64,000 bases of DNA from Deltaproteobacteria bacterium (GTDB taxonomy: Bacteria > Myxococcota_A > UBA9160 > UBA4427). This document shows positions 9,255 to 17,380 of this stretch, in pieces (within the stretch, counting starts at the first letter, position 1; each line of letters begins with the position of its first letter). Location of the stretch: positions 1 through 64,000 of the forward strand of contig JAJDAO010000026.1 in assembly GCA_029261835.1 (NCBI GenBank), read 5' to 3'. Both the position numbers and the translations under genes were made by a program. The notes under the pieces were generated by a model, which did no database searches, was not told where the DNA came from, and was given only the letters and a program-made list of their open reading frames with translations.

Positions 9255-12200
9255 ATGATCTTCTCGTTCGACGATCTGGAGCTGGACGTGAGGCTCTATC
9301 AGCTCCGTCGGGGCGGGGAAGTCGTGAAGCTCCCCCCCAAGGCATTCGACCTGCTCCTCTACCTGATCCAGCATCGCGATCGGGTGGTCTCGAAGGCTGA
9401 GCTCCTCGACGAGCTGTGGCCCGGCGAACACGTGACGGAGTCGGTGCTGCCCTCCAACGTGGCGACGATCCGCAGGGCGCTCCAGAGTGAGGCCCACGCC
9501 GCAGAACTCATCCAGACCGTCCACGGCCGCGGCTACCGCTTCGTCGCCACGCTGGAGGAACGGCAGGAGGAATGCGAGCCTGCTCGAGAGACGGGACTCT
9601 TCGTGGGACGCGAAGACCTGATGCGGGAGCTCAGCTCCGATCTCGAAGAGATGCTGTCGGGACGGGGGCGTGTGCTGATGCTGGCGGGCGAGCCTGGCAT
9701 CGGCAAGACGCGCACCGCCGAGGAGCTGCTCGACGAGGCGCGGCGCCGCGGAGCACTCGTCCTGGTGGGTCGCTGCTACGAGGGCGAGGGCGTGCCGGCG
9801 TTCTGGCCGTGGATTCAGATCCTACGTTCCATGGTGTCGATTCTGCCAGCGCCGCAACTGAGGGAACAGCTCGGCGCCGGGGCACCTGACCTCGTACCGC
9901 TGGTGCCCGAGATCCGACAGCGCCTCTCCGAGCTGCCCGACTCCGGCGCCCTCGAGTCGGAGCAGGCTCGCTTTCGCCTGTTCGACGGCATCGCCAGCTT
10001 CCTCCACAACGCAAGCCGCGCGCGACCGCTGGCTCTCTTCCTCGATGATCTGCATTGGGCCGACGAGCCCAGCCTGCGTCTACTCGAGTTCGTGACACGA
10101 GAACCGCGCGACTTCCACCTGGCGCTCCTCGGAGCTTACCGAGACGTGGAGCTGAGCCGAGCCCATCCTCTGGCTCTCGTACTGGGCCGGCTGGCACAGG
10201 AGCCTCGCTTCCGCCGAATCCCGCTGCGGCGCCTGCGCGAGGGCGACATCGCCCGCTTCATGGCGGACATCACGGGACGCGACGTTCCCGATGCGCTCGT
10301 GCGCGCCGTCTTCGAGATGACCGAGGGCAACCCCTTCTTCATCTGCGAGACCGTGCGACTTCTGGCATCCGATGGCAGCCTGGATGGAGAGGGCTCGTCG
10401 AACCCTCCGAGCGCCATCCTGCCCCAGGGCGTCCGAGAGGTGATCGGCAGGCGCCTCAACCGGCTCTGCGAGGAATGCAACCGCGTCCTCACCCTTGCCG
10501 CAGTACTCGGCCGTGTGTTCAGCGTTCGTGTCCTCCAAGAGACCGCGGGGATTTCGAGGGATGCACTCCTCGAACTCCTCGATGAGGCCGTGCTGGCACA
10601 GATCGTGTCTGACCAGACTGGGGAACAGGGACACTCCACGCGCCTCTCTCTCGGCCAGTACGCATTCTGTCACGCGCTGATTCGCGAGACGCTCTACGAC
10701 GAGCTGACAGGACCCCAACGTGTTCGCCTGCACCGAGAGGTGTCCGATGTGCTGGAGTCGACGTACGGAGGGGCCGTCGACGCGCACCTCCCGGAGCTCG
10801 CGCACCACTCCTTCCAGGCAGCACCGGGGGGCGATGTGGCGCGGGCCATCGACTACAGCCGGCGGGCCGCCGAACAAGCCCTGGCGATGCTCGCTTGGGA
10901 GGAGAGCGTGCTGCACTACGAACGAGCGCTGCAACTCGAGGAGCTAACCGCTCCGAGGGACGAGACGCAACGCGGCGAGCTCACCCTTGGCCTGGCGCAG
11001 GCGCTGTGGCGTGGCGGAAGCTATCCACAGGCCAGGCGGACGTTTCAGCAGGTCATCCAGATCGCCCGGCGACTGAGCAACGCCTCGCTTCTGGGGCGGG
11101 CCGTCCTCGGGCTGGGGGGATGGCCGGAGTTTCGGGCCGACGAGCCGCCCGGTGGCCCGGCCGACGAGTACCGTGCGCTGCTGGAAGAGACCCTGGAGTC
11201 GTTGGCGGACGAGACGGCACTGCGGGCCGGCGTGCACAGTCAGCTCGCCCAGCAGACTTCCATCGAGGCACGCGAGCTCCACAGTAAGCGGGCCGTCGCC
11301 CTGGCCCGAGAGTCGCACGATCCGGAGGCCCTCTTCGCTGCCCTCTATTCGCGCGCTACCGCCCTTCTCGGTCCCGACGACATCCGCCGACGACTGGCGG
11401 TGTCCCGGGAGATGCTCGACCTCGCCCTGCGCAGTGGGTCGCGGGAAAAGATCTTCATCGCGCGCGAGAGCCGGATCCGCTCGCTCCTGACGCTCGGGGA
11501 CATCCAGGAAACGGATCGCGAGATCGACGCGTGCGTCGACCTGACCGAGGAGCTGCGCATACCCGCCTACCGCCACTCGGTGTCTCGCTTTCGTCTGGCC
11601 CGGGCTCTCGCCGATGGGCGCCTGGACGAGGCCGAGCGCCTCAGCAAACTCATACTCGAGCTGGGTGCCACGGTCGATGATCGCACTGCGCAGTTTCAGT
11701 TCGACATGATGACCGCGTGGCTCCAGTACCACCGGGGAGATCTGCTGCCGATCATCGAGCTGATCGAGGACCTTCTCGATCGAGTCTTCTTCATCGGCAG
11801 GATCACACCAGCCATCGCCGCTTTCATCTACGCGGAACTCGATCAGCAGGATGATGCGCGACGTTACTTCGCGCGGATCGCCGCGCACGGTTTTGATGAC
11901 ATCCCGAAGGACGAGGCCTGGCTCATGACGCTCGCGTTGGCTTCGGAGGCCTGCGCATACCTGCAAGACGCGCAGCGGGCAGCGGCCCTCTACGAGCTGC
12001 TTCTCCCCTACGCCGAGCTGATCGTCTCACACCAACACATGCGCCTGTATCTCTGGCCGGTGGAGCGCACGCTCGCTCGCCTCGCAGAGGCGCGCGGAGA
12101 AGACGACATGGCCGTTGCCCACTACGAAGCCGCCCTGTTGTCGTGTCGGCGCATCGGCGCCCAACCCCATCTCGCCCGCACACAGTATGAATACGCCAAG

Positions 12201-12353
12201 ATGCTCTTGACTCGAGCGAGCCGCTCGCCGGAGCGAGCTCGACGTGCCGACGAGCTGATGGCTCGAGCGGAGGCCACGGCACAGGAGCTGGGTCTGCGAC
12301 ACCTGCTCGGGCTCACACGCGGGCCGCAAGGGGGGCGCGGCGGGGCGCAATGA
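9255..12353 (+). CDS. Winged-helix transcriptional regulator with AAA ATPase and TPR domains
   Basis: 1032 residues. Residues 1-100 form an OmpR/ToxR-type C-terminal-effector winged helix (LPPKAFDLLLYLI, SVLPSNVATIRRAL, VHGRGYRFVA). An AAA_16/STAND ATPase follows after GREDLMREL, with Walker A GEPGIGKT near 145-152 and Walker B ALFLDDLHWAD near 258-268. The C-terminal half is alpha-helical with TPR-like repeats. The layout matches AfsR/adenylate-cyclase-like ATP-dependent regulators that oligomerise on binding a ligand. Divergent from the sulfatase gene across 126 bp, so autoregulation and control of the sulfatase are reasonable guesses. No dedicated target is visible. Confidence 0.88.
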   Translation: MIFSFDDLELDVRLYQLRRGGEVVKLPPKAFDLLLYLIQHRDRVVSKAELLDELWPGEHVTESVLPSNVATIRRALQSEAHAAELIQTVHGRGYRFVATLEERQEECEPARETGLFVGREDLMRELSSDLEEMLSGRGRVLMLAGEPGIGKTRTAEELLDEARRRGALVLVGRCYEGEGVPAFWPWIQILRSMVSILPAPQLREQLGAGAPDLVPLVPEIRQRLSELPDSGALESEQARFRLFDGIASFLHNASRARPLALFLDDLHWADEPSLRLLEFVTREPRDFHLALLGAYRDVELSRAHPLALVLGRLAQEPRFRRIPLRRLREGDIARFMADITGRDVPDALVRAVFEMTEGNPFFICETVRLLASDGSLDGEGSSNPPSAILPQGVREVIGRRLNRLCEECNRVLTLAAVLGRVFSVRVLQETAGISRDALLELLDEAVLAQIVSDQTGEQGHSTRLSLGQYAFCHALIRETLYDELTGPQRVRLHREVSDVLESTYGGAVDAHLPELAHHSFQAAPGGDVARAIDYSRRAAEQALAMLAWEESVLHYERALQLEELTAPRDETQRGELTLGLAQALWRGGSYPQARRTFQQVIQIARRLSNASLLGRAVLGLGGWPEFRADEPPGGPADEYRALLEETLESLADETALRAGVHSQLAQQTSIEARELHSKRAVALARESHDPEALFAALYSRATALLGPDDIRRRLAVSREMLDLALRSGSREKIFIARESRIRSLLTLGDIQETDREIDACVDLTEELRIPAYRHSVSRFRLARALADGRLDEAERLSKLILELGATVDDRTAQFQFDMMTAWLQYHRGDLLPIIELIEDLLDRVFFIGRITPAIAAFIYAELDQQDDARRYFARIAAHGFDDIPKDEAWLMTLALASEACAYLQDAQRAAALYELLLPYAELIVSHQHMRLYLWPVERTLARLAEARGEDDMAVAHYEAALLSCRRIGAQPHLARTQYEYAKMLLTRASRSPERARRADELMARAEATAQELGLRHLLGLTRGPQGGRGGAQ

Positions 12354-12521
12354 GGAGACCCCGTCCCTCCTCGATCGCAGCCGTCTGATCGCAGGCCGGT
12401 GATCCAGGGGCGCGTTCCAGCGGCCTGTGGTTCTTCGCGCTTCGGGCGCCTCGAAAGCAGCCCTGATACTCTCGAACTCAGACAAGACGAGCCCCATTTG
12501 ACGCGGCAACCAGGAGAACCG

Positions 12522-12998
12522 ATGACGAGCCCGGCCAACCACACCCTGAACCTCGCGGAACTGATCCCGGAGCACTTCGCTCGCTTCTTTACCTTCTTCA
12601 AGCCCGGACACACCGAGGGCGTCGTTCCCGTCCGGGTGAAGGAGCTGGCGCGTCTCAAGGTTGCGGCTCTCAACCAATGCGACACCTGACTGTTCGCCCG
12701 CTACGCGTCGGCGACGCGTGAAGGACTCGACGAAGAGACGATTGCCCAAATCCACTTATCCGAAGCCGAGCGCAAACTCGAGCCCCGCGACTCCCTCGCG
12801 GTACGCTTCGCGGAGAAGCTTGCCACGGACTTCCGCAGCGTTGATGCGGACTTCAAGAAGGAACTCCGGGAACACTTCGAAGACGCCGAGATCGCGGAAC
12901 TCGGCCTGATGATCGGCCAGTACCTCGCCCTCGGTCGTCTGCTCGTGATTGCCGGGGGCGACAAGCTCGCCTGCGAGATCTACGTCCCCGAGTACTGA
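12522..12998 (+). CDS. AhpD-like carboxymuconolactone decarboxylase family protein, candidate selenoprotein (CxxU, Sec56 at TGA 12687-12689)
   Basis: ATG at 12522 with a good Shine-Dalgarno (AGGAGA, 12512-12517). Translation runs 55 residues to NQCDT, meets TGA, then continues in the same frame for another 102 residues to a final TGA at 12996. Both halves belong to one protein of 158 residues: VKELARLKVAALNQC upstream and FARYASATREGLDEETI downstream form the CMD/AhpD core helices, where the active site is CxxC. TGA falls exactly on the second catalytic Cys, giving C53-D-T-U56. A 7-bp perfect hairpin starts 13 nt after the TGA. Codon use and helix pattern show no decay after the TGA. Likely a thiol/selenol peroxidase or disulfide reductase. 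A nonsense mutation or sequencing error is the alternative. No selA/B/C/D gene lies in the window. Confidence 0.8.
12693..12722 (+). promoter_or_regulatory. Candidate bacterial SECIS hairpin
   Basis: ACGCGTC (12703-12709) and GACGCGT (12713-12719) pair perfectly around a GGC loop; TTC (12693-12695) can pair with GAA (12720-12722) below an asymmetric bulge. The loop begins 20 nt after the TGA, inside the 16-37 nt range described for bacterial SECIS elements, and its first base is the expected G. It lies within the coding frame, as bacterial SECIS elements do. Confidence 0.65.
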
Positions 12999-13221
12999 GC
13001 GCGATTTCCCGCTACGACCGGTGCGCGTACCGGTCCCAGCGCGCAAACGAGGGGTAGGAGTGAAGAAGGCCGCTCTGCACCAATAGTGTCCGGTATCGAG
13101 GTGGGGATCATCGGGGTTGACCGGCGTGGAGGGCTTCAAGAGCAGCCCCAGCGGGCGGGGCGCGTCTTCGTTCCGCGCATTGCAGTATCCTCCACACCCA
13201 ACCAACGAGGAGCCCGACCGA

Positions 13222-13590
13222 ATGTCCTACGAGGCGTACAAAGTACTTCATGTCTTTGCCGTGATCCTGACGCTCACGATCCTGGGTGGATTGGCGTTGC
13301 ACGCCGCCAACGGTGGCGGTCGAGAGAGCAACCGCATGGGCAAGCTCACCGGGATACTGCACGGTCTGGGGCTGCTGCTCATTCTCGTCTTCGGGTTCGG
13401 CCTGCTGGCGCGCCTGGGTACCGGCTTCCCGGCCTGGGTGTGGGCCAAGTTGGCGATCTGGCTGGTCGTCGGCGCCTCGCCCACGGTCATCAAGCGTTCT
13501 CCCGGCCTCAGCCCAATGCTTCTCTGGCTGCTGCCGGTACTCGCCGGCGCCGCTGCCTGGCTGGCGGTCTACAAGCCGTTCACGGGCTAA
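13222..13590 (+). CDS. Small four-helix integral membrane protein of unknown function
   Basis: 122 residues starting MSYEAYKVLHVFAV, with an ACGAGGA ribosome-binding sequence about 10 nt upstream. Four hydrophobic segments (about 8-28, 43-63, 72-90, 98-116) joined by short loops; a Gly/Asn-rich loop with basic residues follows TM1 and a WVWAKLAIW stretch forms TM3. Size and topology recall SirB-like and related small inner-membrane proteins, but I see no diagnostic motif and give no function. Stands alone between the selenoprotein gene and an inverted repeat. Confidence 0.75.
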   Translation: MSYEAYKVLHVFAVILTLTILGGLALHAANGGGRESNRMGKLTGILHGLGLLLILVFGFGLLARLGTGFPAWVWAKLAIWLVVGASPTVIKRSPGLSPMLLWLLPVLAGAAAWLAVYKPFTG

Positions 13591-13638
13591 GAGCCCATCC
13601 CAATACGCGCAACCGAGTGAGGTGCGCGACCTCGGCCC

Positions 13639-13675
13639 GAGATCGCAGGCGTAGCCGTAGCTACGTCAAGATCTC
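13639..13675 (+). repeat. Imperfect inverted repeat in the 13591-13770 intergenic region
   Basis: GAGATC...GTAGC faces GCTAC...GATCTC, giving an imperfect ~17-bp stem around a short GTAG-type centre. No T-run follows, so it is a weak terminator at best; it may be a REP- or MITE-like element. No second copy was noticed in the window. Confidence 0.4.
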
Positions 13676-13770
13676 GCAGAGCAGATTGGAATTCGCGGAC
13701 TTCGGCGGGAGTCACTACTGACGAAGGTGCGGCCGACGAGTTTCTGAAGACCGCGCCCACCGGTCGCGAG

Positions 13771-14529
13771 CTACTTCTTGGGTATGAAGTACCAGTTGAT
13801 CGCGTCGTACTTCAGATACGCGTCGATGCGGACGTAGTCGTGCTTGGCGAAGTACGCCGCCAGCTCTTCCTTGCGATGCGGGCTCGCCTCGACGTGCACG
13901 AGCTTGGGTGCGAAGCGTTTGATGTCGAATCCCGCCAATGCGACGGGCTCGGCGCCGTTGATGTCCATCGAGAGGAAGTCGATCTTCTTCACGCCCTGCT
14001 GGTCGAGGAGGTCGTTGATGGTGATCGTCGGAACCTCGACCTCCTTGGGCTCGAACTCCTTGAGCTCCTGCCAATGCTCCAGGTTCTTCGTGTCGACCTC
14101 GCTGGCGGAGAGCCCACCCGCGGAGAAGAACTTGATTGACTCGCCGGACTTGTCGGTCACTGCGTATGCGAAGAACTTGGAGCGCGGTCGATGCTTCGCC
14201 CAACCGGGCCGCAAGTACTCCAGCGGGTCGACACCGATACCCGACCAGCCTTGGTGCTCTTCGAGATGATAGGTGGTGCTGTTGACGCTGTAGTGCGAGC
14301 AGCCGATGTCGACGTAGAACCCGTCGTTCCGGTCGCGGAAGAAGTAGCGGACGAGCAGCTCACCGCTACCTGCCAGCGGACCATCTGCGTAGACGGTCTT
14401 CTCGTTTGCCATGAAGGTCGCGAGATCGTCCTCTGCGAGGGCGCAGGAGGCTGGAAGAAGAAGGGGCGCCGTCATCGCGAGCAAGAGCGCCCGGCCAGCA
14501 CGGCCGAGCATCGATAGAGAGATCGTCAT
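13771..14529 (-). CDS. FkbM-family methyltransferase domain with an N-terminal signal peptide
   Basis: 252 residues. The start region has a clear Sec signal: a basic start, a long hydrophobic stretch (ALLLAMTAPLLLPA) and a cleavage-like ALA/E near residue 32. The rest is an FkbM-type SAM methyltransferase fold: FYVDIGCSHY resembles the SAM-binding loop, VDPLEYLRP the acidic end of beta-2, and DFLSMDINGAEP the hallmark FkbM motif. FkbM enzymes O-methylate sugars or polyketides and are normally cytoplasmic; export would deny the protein its cofactor, so the substrate, or even the activity, is open. Monocistronic and divergent from the permease gene. Confidence 0.8.
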   Translation of the reverse strand: MTISLSMLGRAGRALLLAMTAPLLLPASCALAEDDLATFMANEKTVYADGPLAGSGELLVRYFFRDRNDGFYVDIGCSHYSVNSTTYHLEEHQGWSGIGVDPLEYLRPGWAKHRPRSKFFAYAVTDKSGESIKFFSAGGLSASEVDTKNLEHWQELKEFEPKEVEVPTITINDLLDQQGVKKIDFLSMDINGAEPVALAGFDIKRFAPKLVHVEASPHRKEELAAYFAKHDYVRIDAYLKYDAINWYFIPKK

Positions 14530-14535
14530 TTCGAC

Positions 14536-14541
14536 AGCGTA
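14536..14541 (-). promoter_or_regulatory. -10-like hexamer of the FkbM-domain gene (leaderless)
   Basis: Minus-strand TACGCT, 6 nt before the ATG at 14529, without a Shine-Dalgarno. Identical hexamer to the one before the GH38 gene. Confidence 0.45.
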
Positions 14542-14775
14542 CCAGAACGAGCTCGACGAGACTATGGATTCTCAGGAGCACAAGCCTTCGACGAGAAGAC
14601 CTCCTCCATCTGACGGGCACGCGCGATGCGACAAGAACGCGGCCCGCGACCTGTTCGTCGCGCATGCGATCTCCCGCTTGGCACCACATTGATTCAGTCC
14701 GCCCACGCGATACCATGCGTGTTCGAACGACACCGTTCCGTTCCCCGCGAACTCGAGACAACGTCCGCATCCCAC

Positions 14776-16218
14776 ATGCCTCCGAACAGCGACACTTCGA
14801 CGCCCGCCCACGCAAAGCTCGGGCTCGGCGATGCAGTGAGCCTCATCGTGGGCATCGTGATCGGGGCAACGATCTACGAGACACCCTGGCTCGTCTTCGG
14901 GAACGTTTCGAACGCCTGGCAAGGGCTGGCGGCGTGGGCACTCGGGGGCGGGCTGACGCTCGTGGGCGCTCTCTGCTACGCCGAGCTCGCTACGACGTAT
15001 CCGCGATCCGGGGGCGACTATGTCTATCTCACGCGCGCCTTCGGCCCCCGACTCGGGTTCCTCTTCGGGTGGGCTCAGCTCTCCGCCCTGCTGACCGGCA
15101 GCATCGGCATGATGGCGTACATCTTTGCCGGCTATGCCGCGAATATGATCGATTTCGGCGATCGGACCGAGATCGTCCTGGCCGCCGGGTCGGTTCTGGC
15201 GCTGGCCATGATCAACGCGCGCGGTGTCGTGATCGGCAAGACGACCCAGAACGTGCTGACCGTTGCCAAGGTGCTCGGGCTGGGCGGCATCCTTCTCGCG
15301 GGACTCCTTGCCAGCGGAGCCCACGCGCCAGTCGTCGACCAGCCGACTTCGTCTGGCACGGACTTCGGCTTCGCGATGATCTTCGTACTGCTCGCATACG
15401 GGGGTTGGAACGACCTCGCCTTCGTCGCGGCTGACGTGAGGGAGCCGCGCCGCAACCTGCCTCGTGCGCTCATGCTGGGCACTGCTGCCGTCACAGTGAT
15501 CTACCTGCTGGTCAACGTCGCTTACCTGGCCAGCCTCGGCTTCGACGGTCTGCGCACCTCGCATACGCCGGCAGCGGACACGCTCGGGCTCGCCTTCGGC
15601 GAGTGGGGTACGCGAGTGATGAGCCTGCTGGTGATGATCGCGGCGCTCGGTGCAGTCAATGGCCTGACGTTTGTCGGCTCCCGCGTCTATTCCAGCCTCG
15701 GCGAGGATCACGCGCTCTTCGCGCACCTCGGACGCTGGCATCCGCGGGCGGGCGCGCCCTTGTTCGCCATCTGGACCCAAGCTGGAATCTGCGTCGCCAT
15801 GATCCTACTGGTCGGAACGGAGACGGGATTCCGGCTGGTCAACAGCTTTCTATCCAGCCTCGGCCTCGAGGCGGTCCAGTCGCTCGGCAAGAGCGGATTC
15901 GACATCCTGCTGAAGTGCACCGCTCCCGTCTTCTGGGGGTTCTTCCTGATGACGGGCCTCGCCCTCTTCGTTCTACGCGTTCGAGATCGGGAGAGACCGC
16001 GCCCGGTCAGCGTCCCCTTCTATCCGGTTCTGCCATTCATCTTCTGCGGCATGTGCGTGTACATGCTCTATTCCGCCATCGCGTACGCGAAGACGCTCAC
16101 GCTCCTGGGCGTCGTCCCGGTCCTGCTGGGTATTCCTCTTCACTTCGTCAGCACGAGGATGAAGAGCACTTCGTCTACACCAGGGCAAGACGAAGACACG
16201 GCTGACATTCGGGAGTGA
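14776..16218 (+). CDS. APC-superfamily amino acid permease
   Basis: 480 residues from the ATG at 14776 (MPPNSDTSTP); in-frame starts exist upstream but add a low-quality leader. About twelve TM segments. The first helix carries the APC signature GIVIGATIYETP, and a conserved SGGDYVYL-type loop follows TM2. GGWNDLAFVAADVREPRRNLP is the usual TM6-TM7 loop of the LAT/YfnA-like branch. A proton- or exchange-coupled amino acid importer in the inner membrane is likely; substrate unknown. No enzyme gene adjoins it, so context does not narrow the substrate. Confidence 0.88.
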   Translation: MPPNSDTSTPAHAKLGLGDAVSLIVGIVIGATIYETPWLVFGNVSNAWQGLAAWALGGGLTLVGALCYAELATTYPRSGGDYVYLTRAFGPRLGFLFGWAQLSALLTGSIGMMAYIFAGYAANMIDFGDRTEIVLAAGSVLALAMINARGVVIGKTTQNVLTVAKVLGLGGILLAGLLASGAHAPVVDQPTSSGTDFGFAMIFVLLAYGGWNDLAFVAADVREPRRNLPRALMLGTAAVTVIYLLVNVAYLASLGFDGLRTSHTPAADTLGLAFGEWGTRVMSLLVMIAALGAVNGLTFVGSRVYSSLGEDHALFAHLGRWHPRAGAPLFAIWTQAGICVAMILLVGTETGFRLVNSFLSSLGLEAVQSLGKSGFDILLKCTAPVFWGFFLMTGLALFVLRVRDRERPRPVSVPFYPVLPFIFCGMCVYMLYSAIAYAKTLTLLGVVPVLLGIPLHFVSTRMKSTSSTPGQDEDTADIRE

Positions 16219-16423
16219 GGTCGGCCCCAACGCGCCCAGAGCGAGAGCAGGAGAACGAACACCCCTCGTTCAGCGACAGGCCCCGCTATCGGGGACGGTT
16301 CAGGATCTGCCAGGAATGGCTCCGCGTATTCAGGGACCCGCTCCGACACCATCCAATCCTGCTACCAGCCAGATGTGACTACGGGCATGGAAGAAAGCGC
16401 TAGGCCACCCACTCTGCTCATGT

Positions 16424-16429
16424 TAGAGT
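16424..16429 (+). promoter_or_regulatory. -10-like hexamer of the PEP-CTERM gene at 16436 (leaderless)
   Basis: TAGAGT ends 6 nt before the ATG; no Shine-Dalgarno. The rest of the 217-bp gap after the permease holds only a short CCCCG/CGGGG hairpin. Confidence 0.5.
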
Positions 16430-16435
16430 GACAAC

Positions 16436-17161
16436 ATGCGTGCCGCATGGTTCTGGCTTTCCGGTAGCCTGACCGTCGCTCTGCTCGTGCCATCGCTGGC
16501 AGCGGCGGTGACCCTCGAAGTCACGAGCACCGCCGACGGCTGGGCGGACAACAGCGGAAGTGGCTGGGGAACGCTCACCACGACGAGCTTGACCATGATC
16601 GTGACCGGTCTCGACACGTCGAGTGGGCCCTATCTCGCCAGCTTAGCGGTCGAGTTCGACATCTCGGGGATTCCGGCGGGTGCCAGCGTGGACTCGGCCC
16701 AGCTGCTCGTCATAGGGGAAGGAGCGGGCTGGAATCAGGGCGCCTCGCCTCTCGACATCTTCGTCCACGGCTACACCGGCGATGGGATAGTTGGCCTTGA
16801 CGACTTCGAGGTCTCGAACCAGATCGCCGGTCCCTTTCGCCAGGAAATCGTCAACAACCAATTGCAGAGGACCGACATCGACGCCGATGTGACCGGATTC
16901 GTGCAGTCGCTGATCGACGCTGAAGCACTGTTCGCGGGTTTCACCGGCCACGTGGGCGCGCCGCTGTCCCCGATCAACTTCAGCGTTGAATTCATACCGA
17001 GAGAGCGCTTCCCCGGCTGCCCGGAGTTCTCGCCCTGCCCGAAGCTGACCGTGACCTACACGCCCGAGCCGGACACGGCACTCTCGAGTCTGCTCGCCCT
17101 GCTGACACTGGCGCTGATCAGTCGCTCCGCTGGGCGTCAAGGCGTTGCTGCAAGCGTCTGA
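16436..17161 (+). CDS. Secreted PEP-CTERM-like protein
   Basis: 241 residues. Signal peptide at 1-24 (WFWLSGSLTVALLVPSLAAA). The mature part has a beta-rich pattern with AVEFDISGIPAGASVDSAQL, reminiscent of DNRLRE-type extracellular domains (proposed from pattern only). Near the C-terminus TPEPDTALSS is followed by a hydrophobic stretch and SRSAGR, the order of a PEP-CTERM sorting signal (PEP, helix, basic), though with a 12-residue tail beyond it. Such proteins are processed by an exosortase and reach the surface or the exopolysaccharide; none is encoded here. The stop at 17159-17161 lies immediately before a relic of an acyl-CoA dehydrogenase gene in the same frame. Confidence 0.72.
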   Translation: MRAAWFWLSGSLTVALLVPSLAAAVTLEVTSTADGWADNSGSGWGTLTTTSLTMIVTGLDTSSGPYLASLAVEFDISGIPAGASVDSAQLLVIGEGAGWNQGASPLDIFVHGYTGDGIVGLDDFEVSNQIAGPFRQEIVNNQLQRTDIDADVTGFVQSLIDAEALFAGFTGHVGAPLSPINFSVEFIPRERFPGCPEFSPCPKLTVTYTPEPDTALSSLLALLTLALISRSAGRQGVAASV

Positions 17162-17185
17162 GCGCTCACTGTTTGGACGGTATCG

Positions 17186-17380
17186 GGTTCTCTCGCCAAC
17201 GCCTATGCGAGCGAGACGTTTCCCGGCGCCGGCATCGATGGCGTCCAGCTCCACGGCGGCTTTGGATTCACCTGGGAGTACGACATTCAGCTCTTCTTGA
17301 GGCGTGGCAAGTGGCTGCCGCCGATGTTCGGGGACACCGACGACCACTACGATCGGTTCGCTGCTGTGGGAGGCCCGTGA
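17186..17380 (+). pseudogene. Relic: C-terminal ~64 residues of an acyl-CoA dehydrogenase
   Basis: Frame 17186-17380 reads SLANAYASETFPGAGIDG, then VQLHGGFGFTWEYDIQLFLRR and GDTDDHYDRFAAVGGP before TGA at 17378. This is the last helix pair of the ACAD fold (HGGxGFTWExDxxLxLRR). The rest of the enzyme (~320 residues) is missing, replaced upstream by the PEP-CTERM gene. The TGA overlaps the ATG of the intact dehydrogenase (TGATG), as in a tandem ACAD operon, so the loss occurred after the pair was established. No start codon with ribosome-binding site serves the fragment. Confidence 0.75.

Noticed and set aside
9129..9524. 132-residue N-terminal extension of the sulfatase
   Set aside because: It would overlap the divergent regulator gene and lacks hydrophobic or conserved features; the ATG at 9128 has a -10 at the recurrent distance.
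12399..12689. A stand-alone 96-residue protein ending at the TGA at 12687
   Set aside because: Its N-terminal 41 residues precede the good Shine-Dalgarno and look non-coding, and the family domain continues unbroken in the same frame beyond the TGA.
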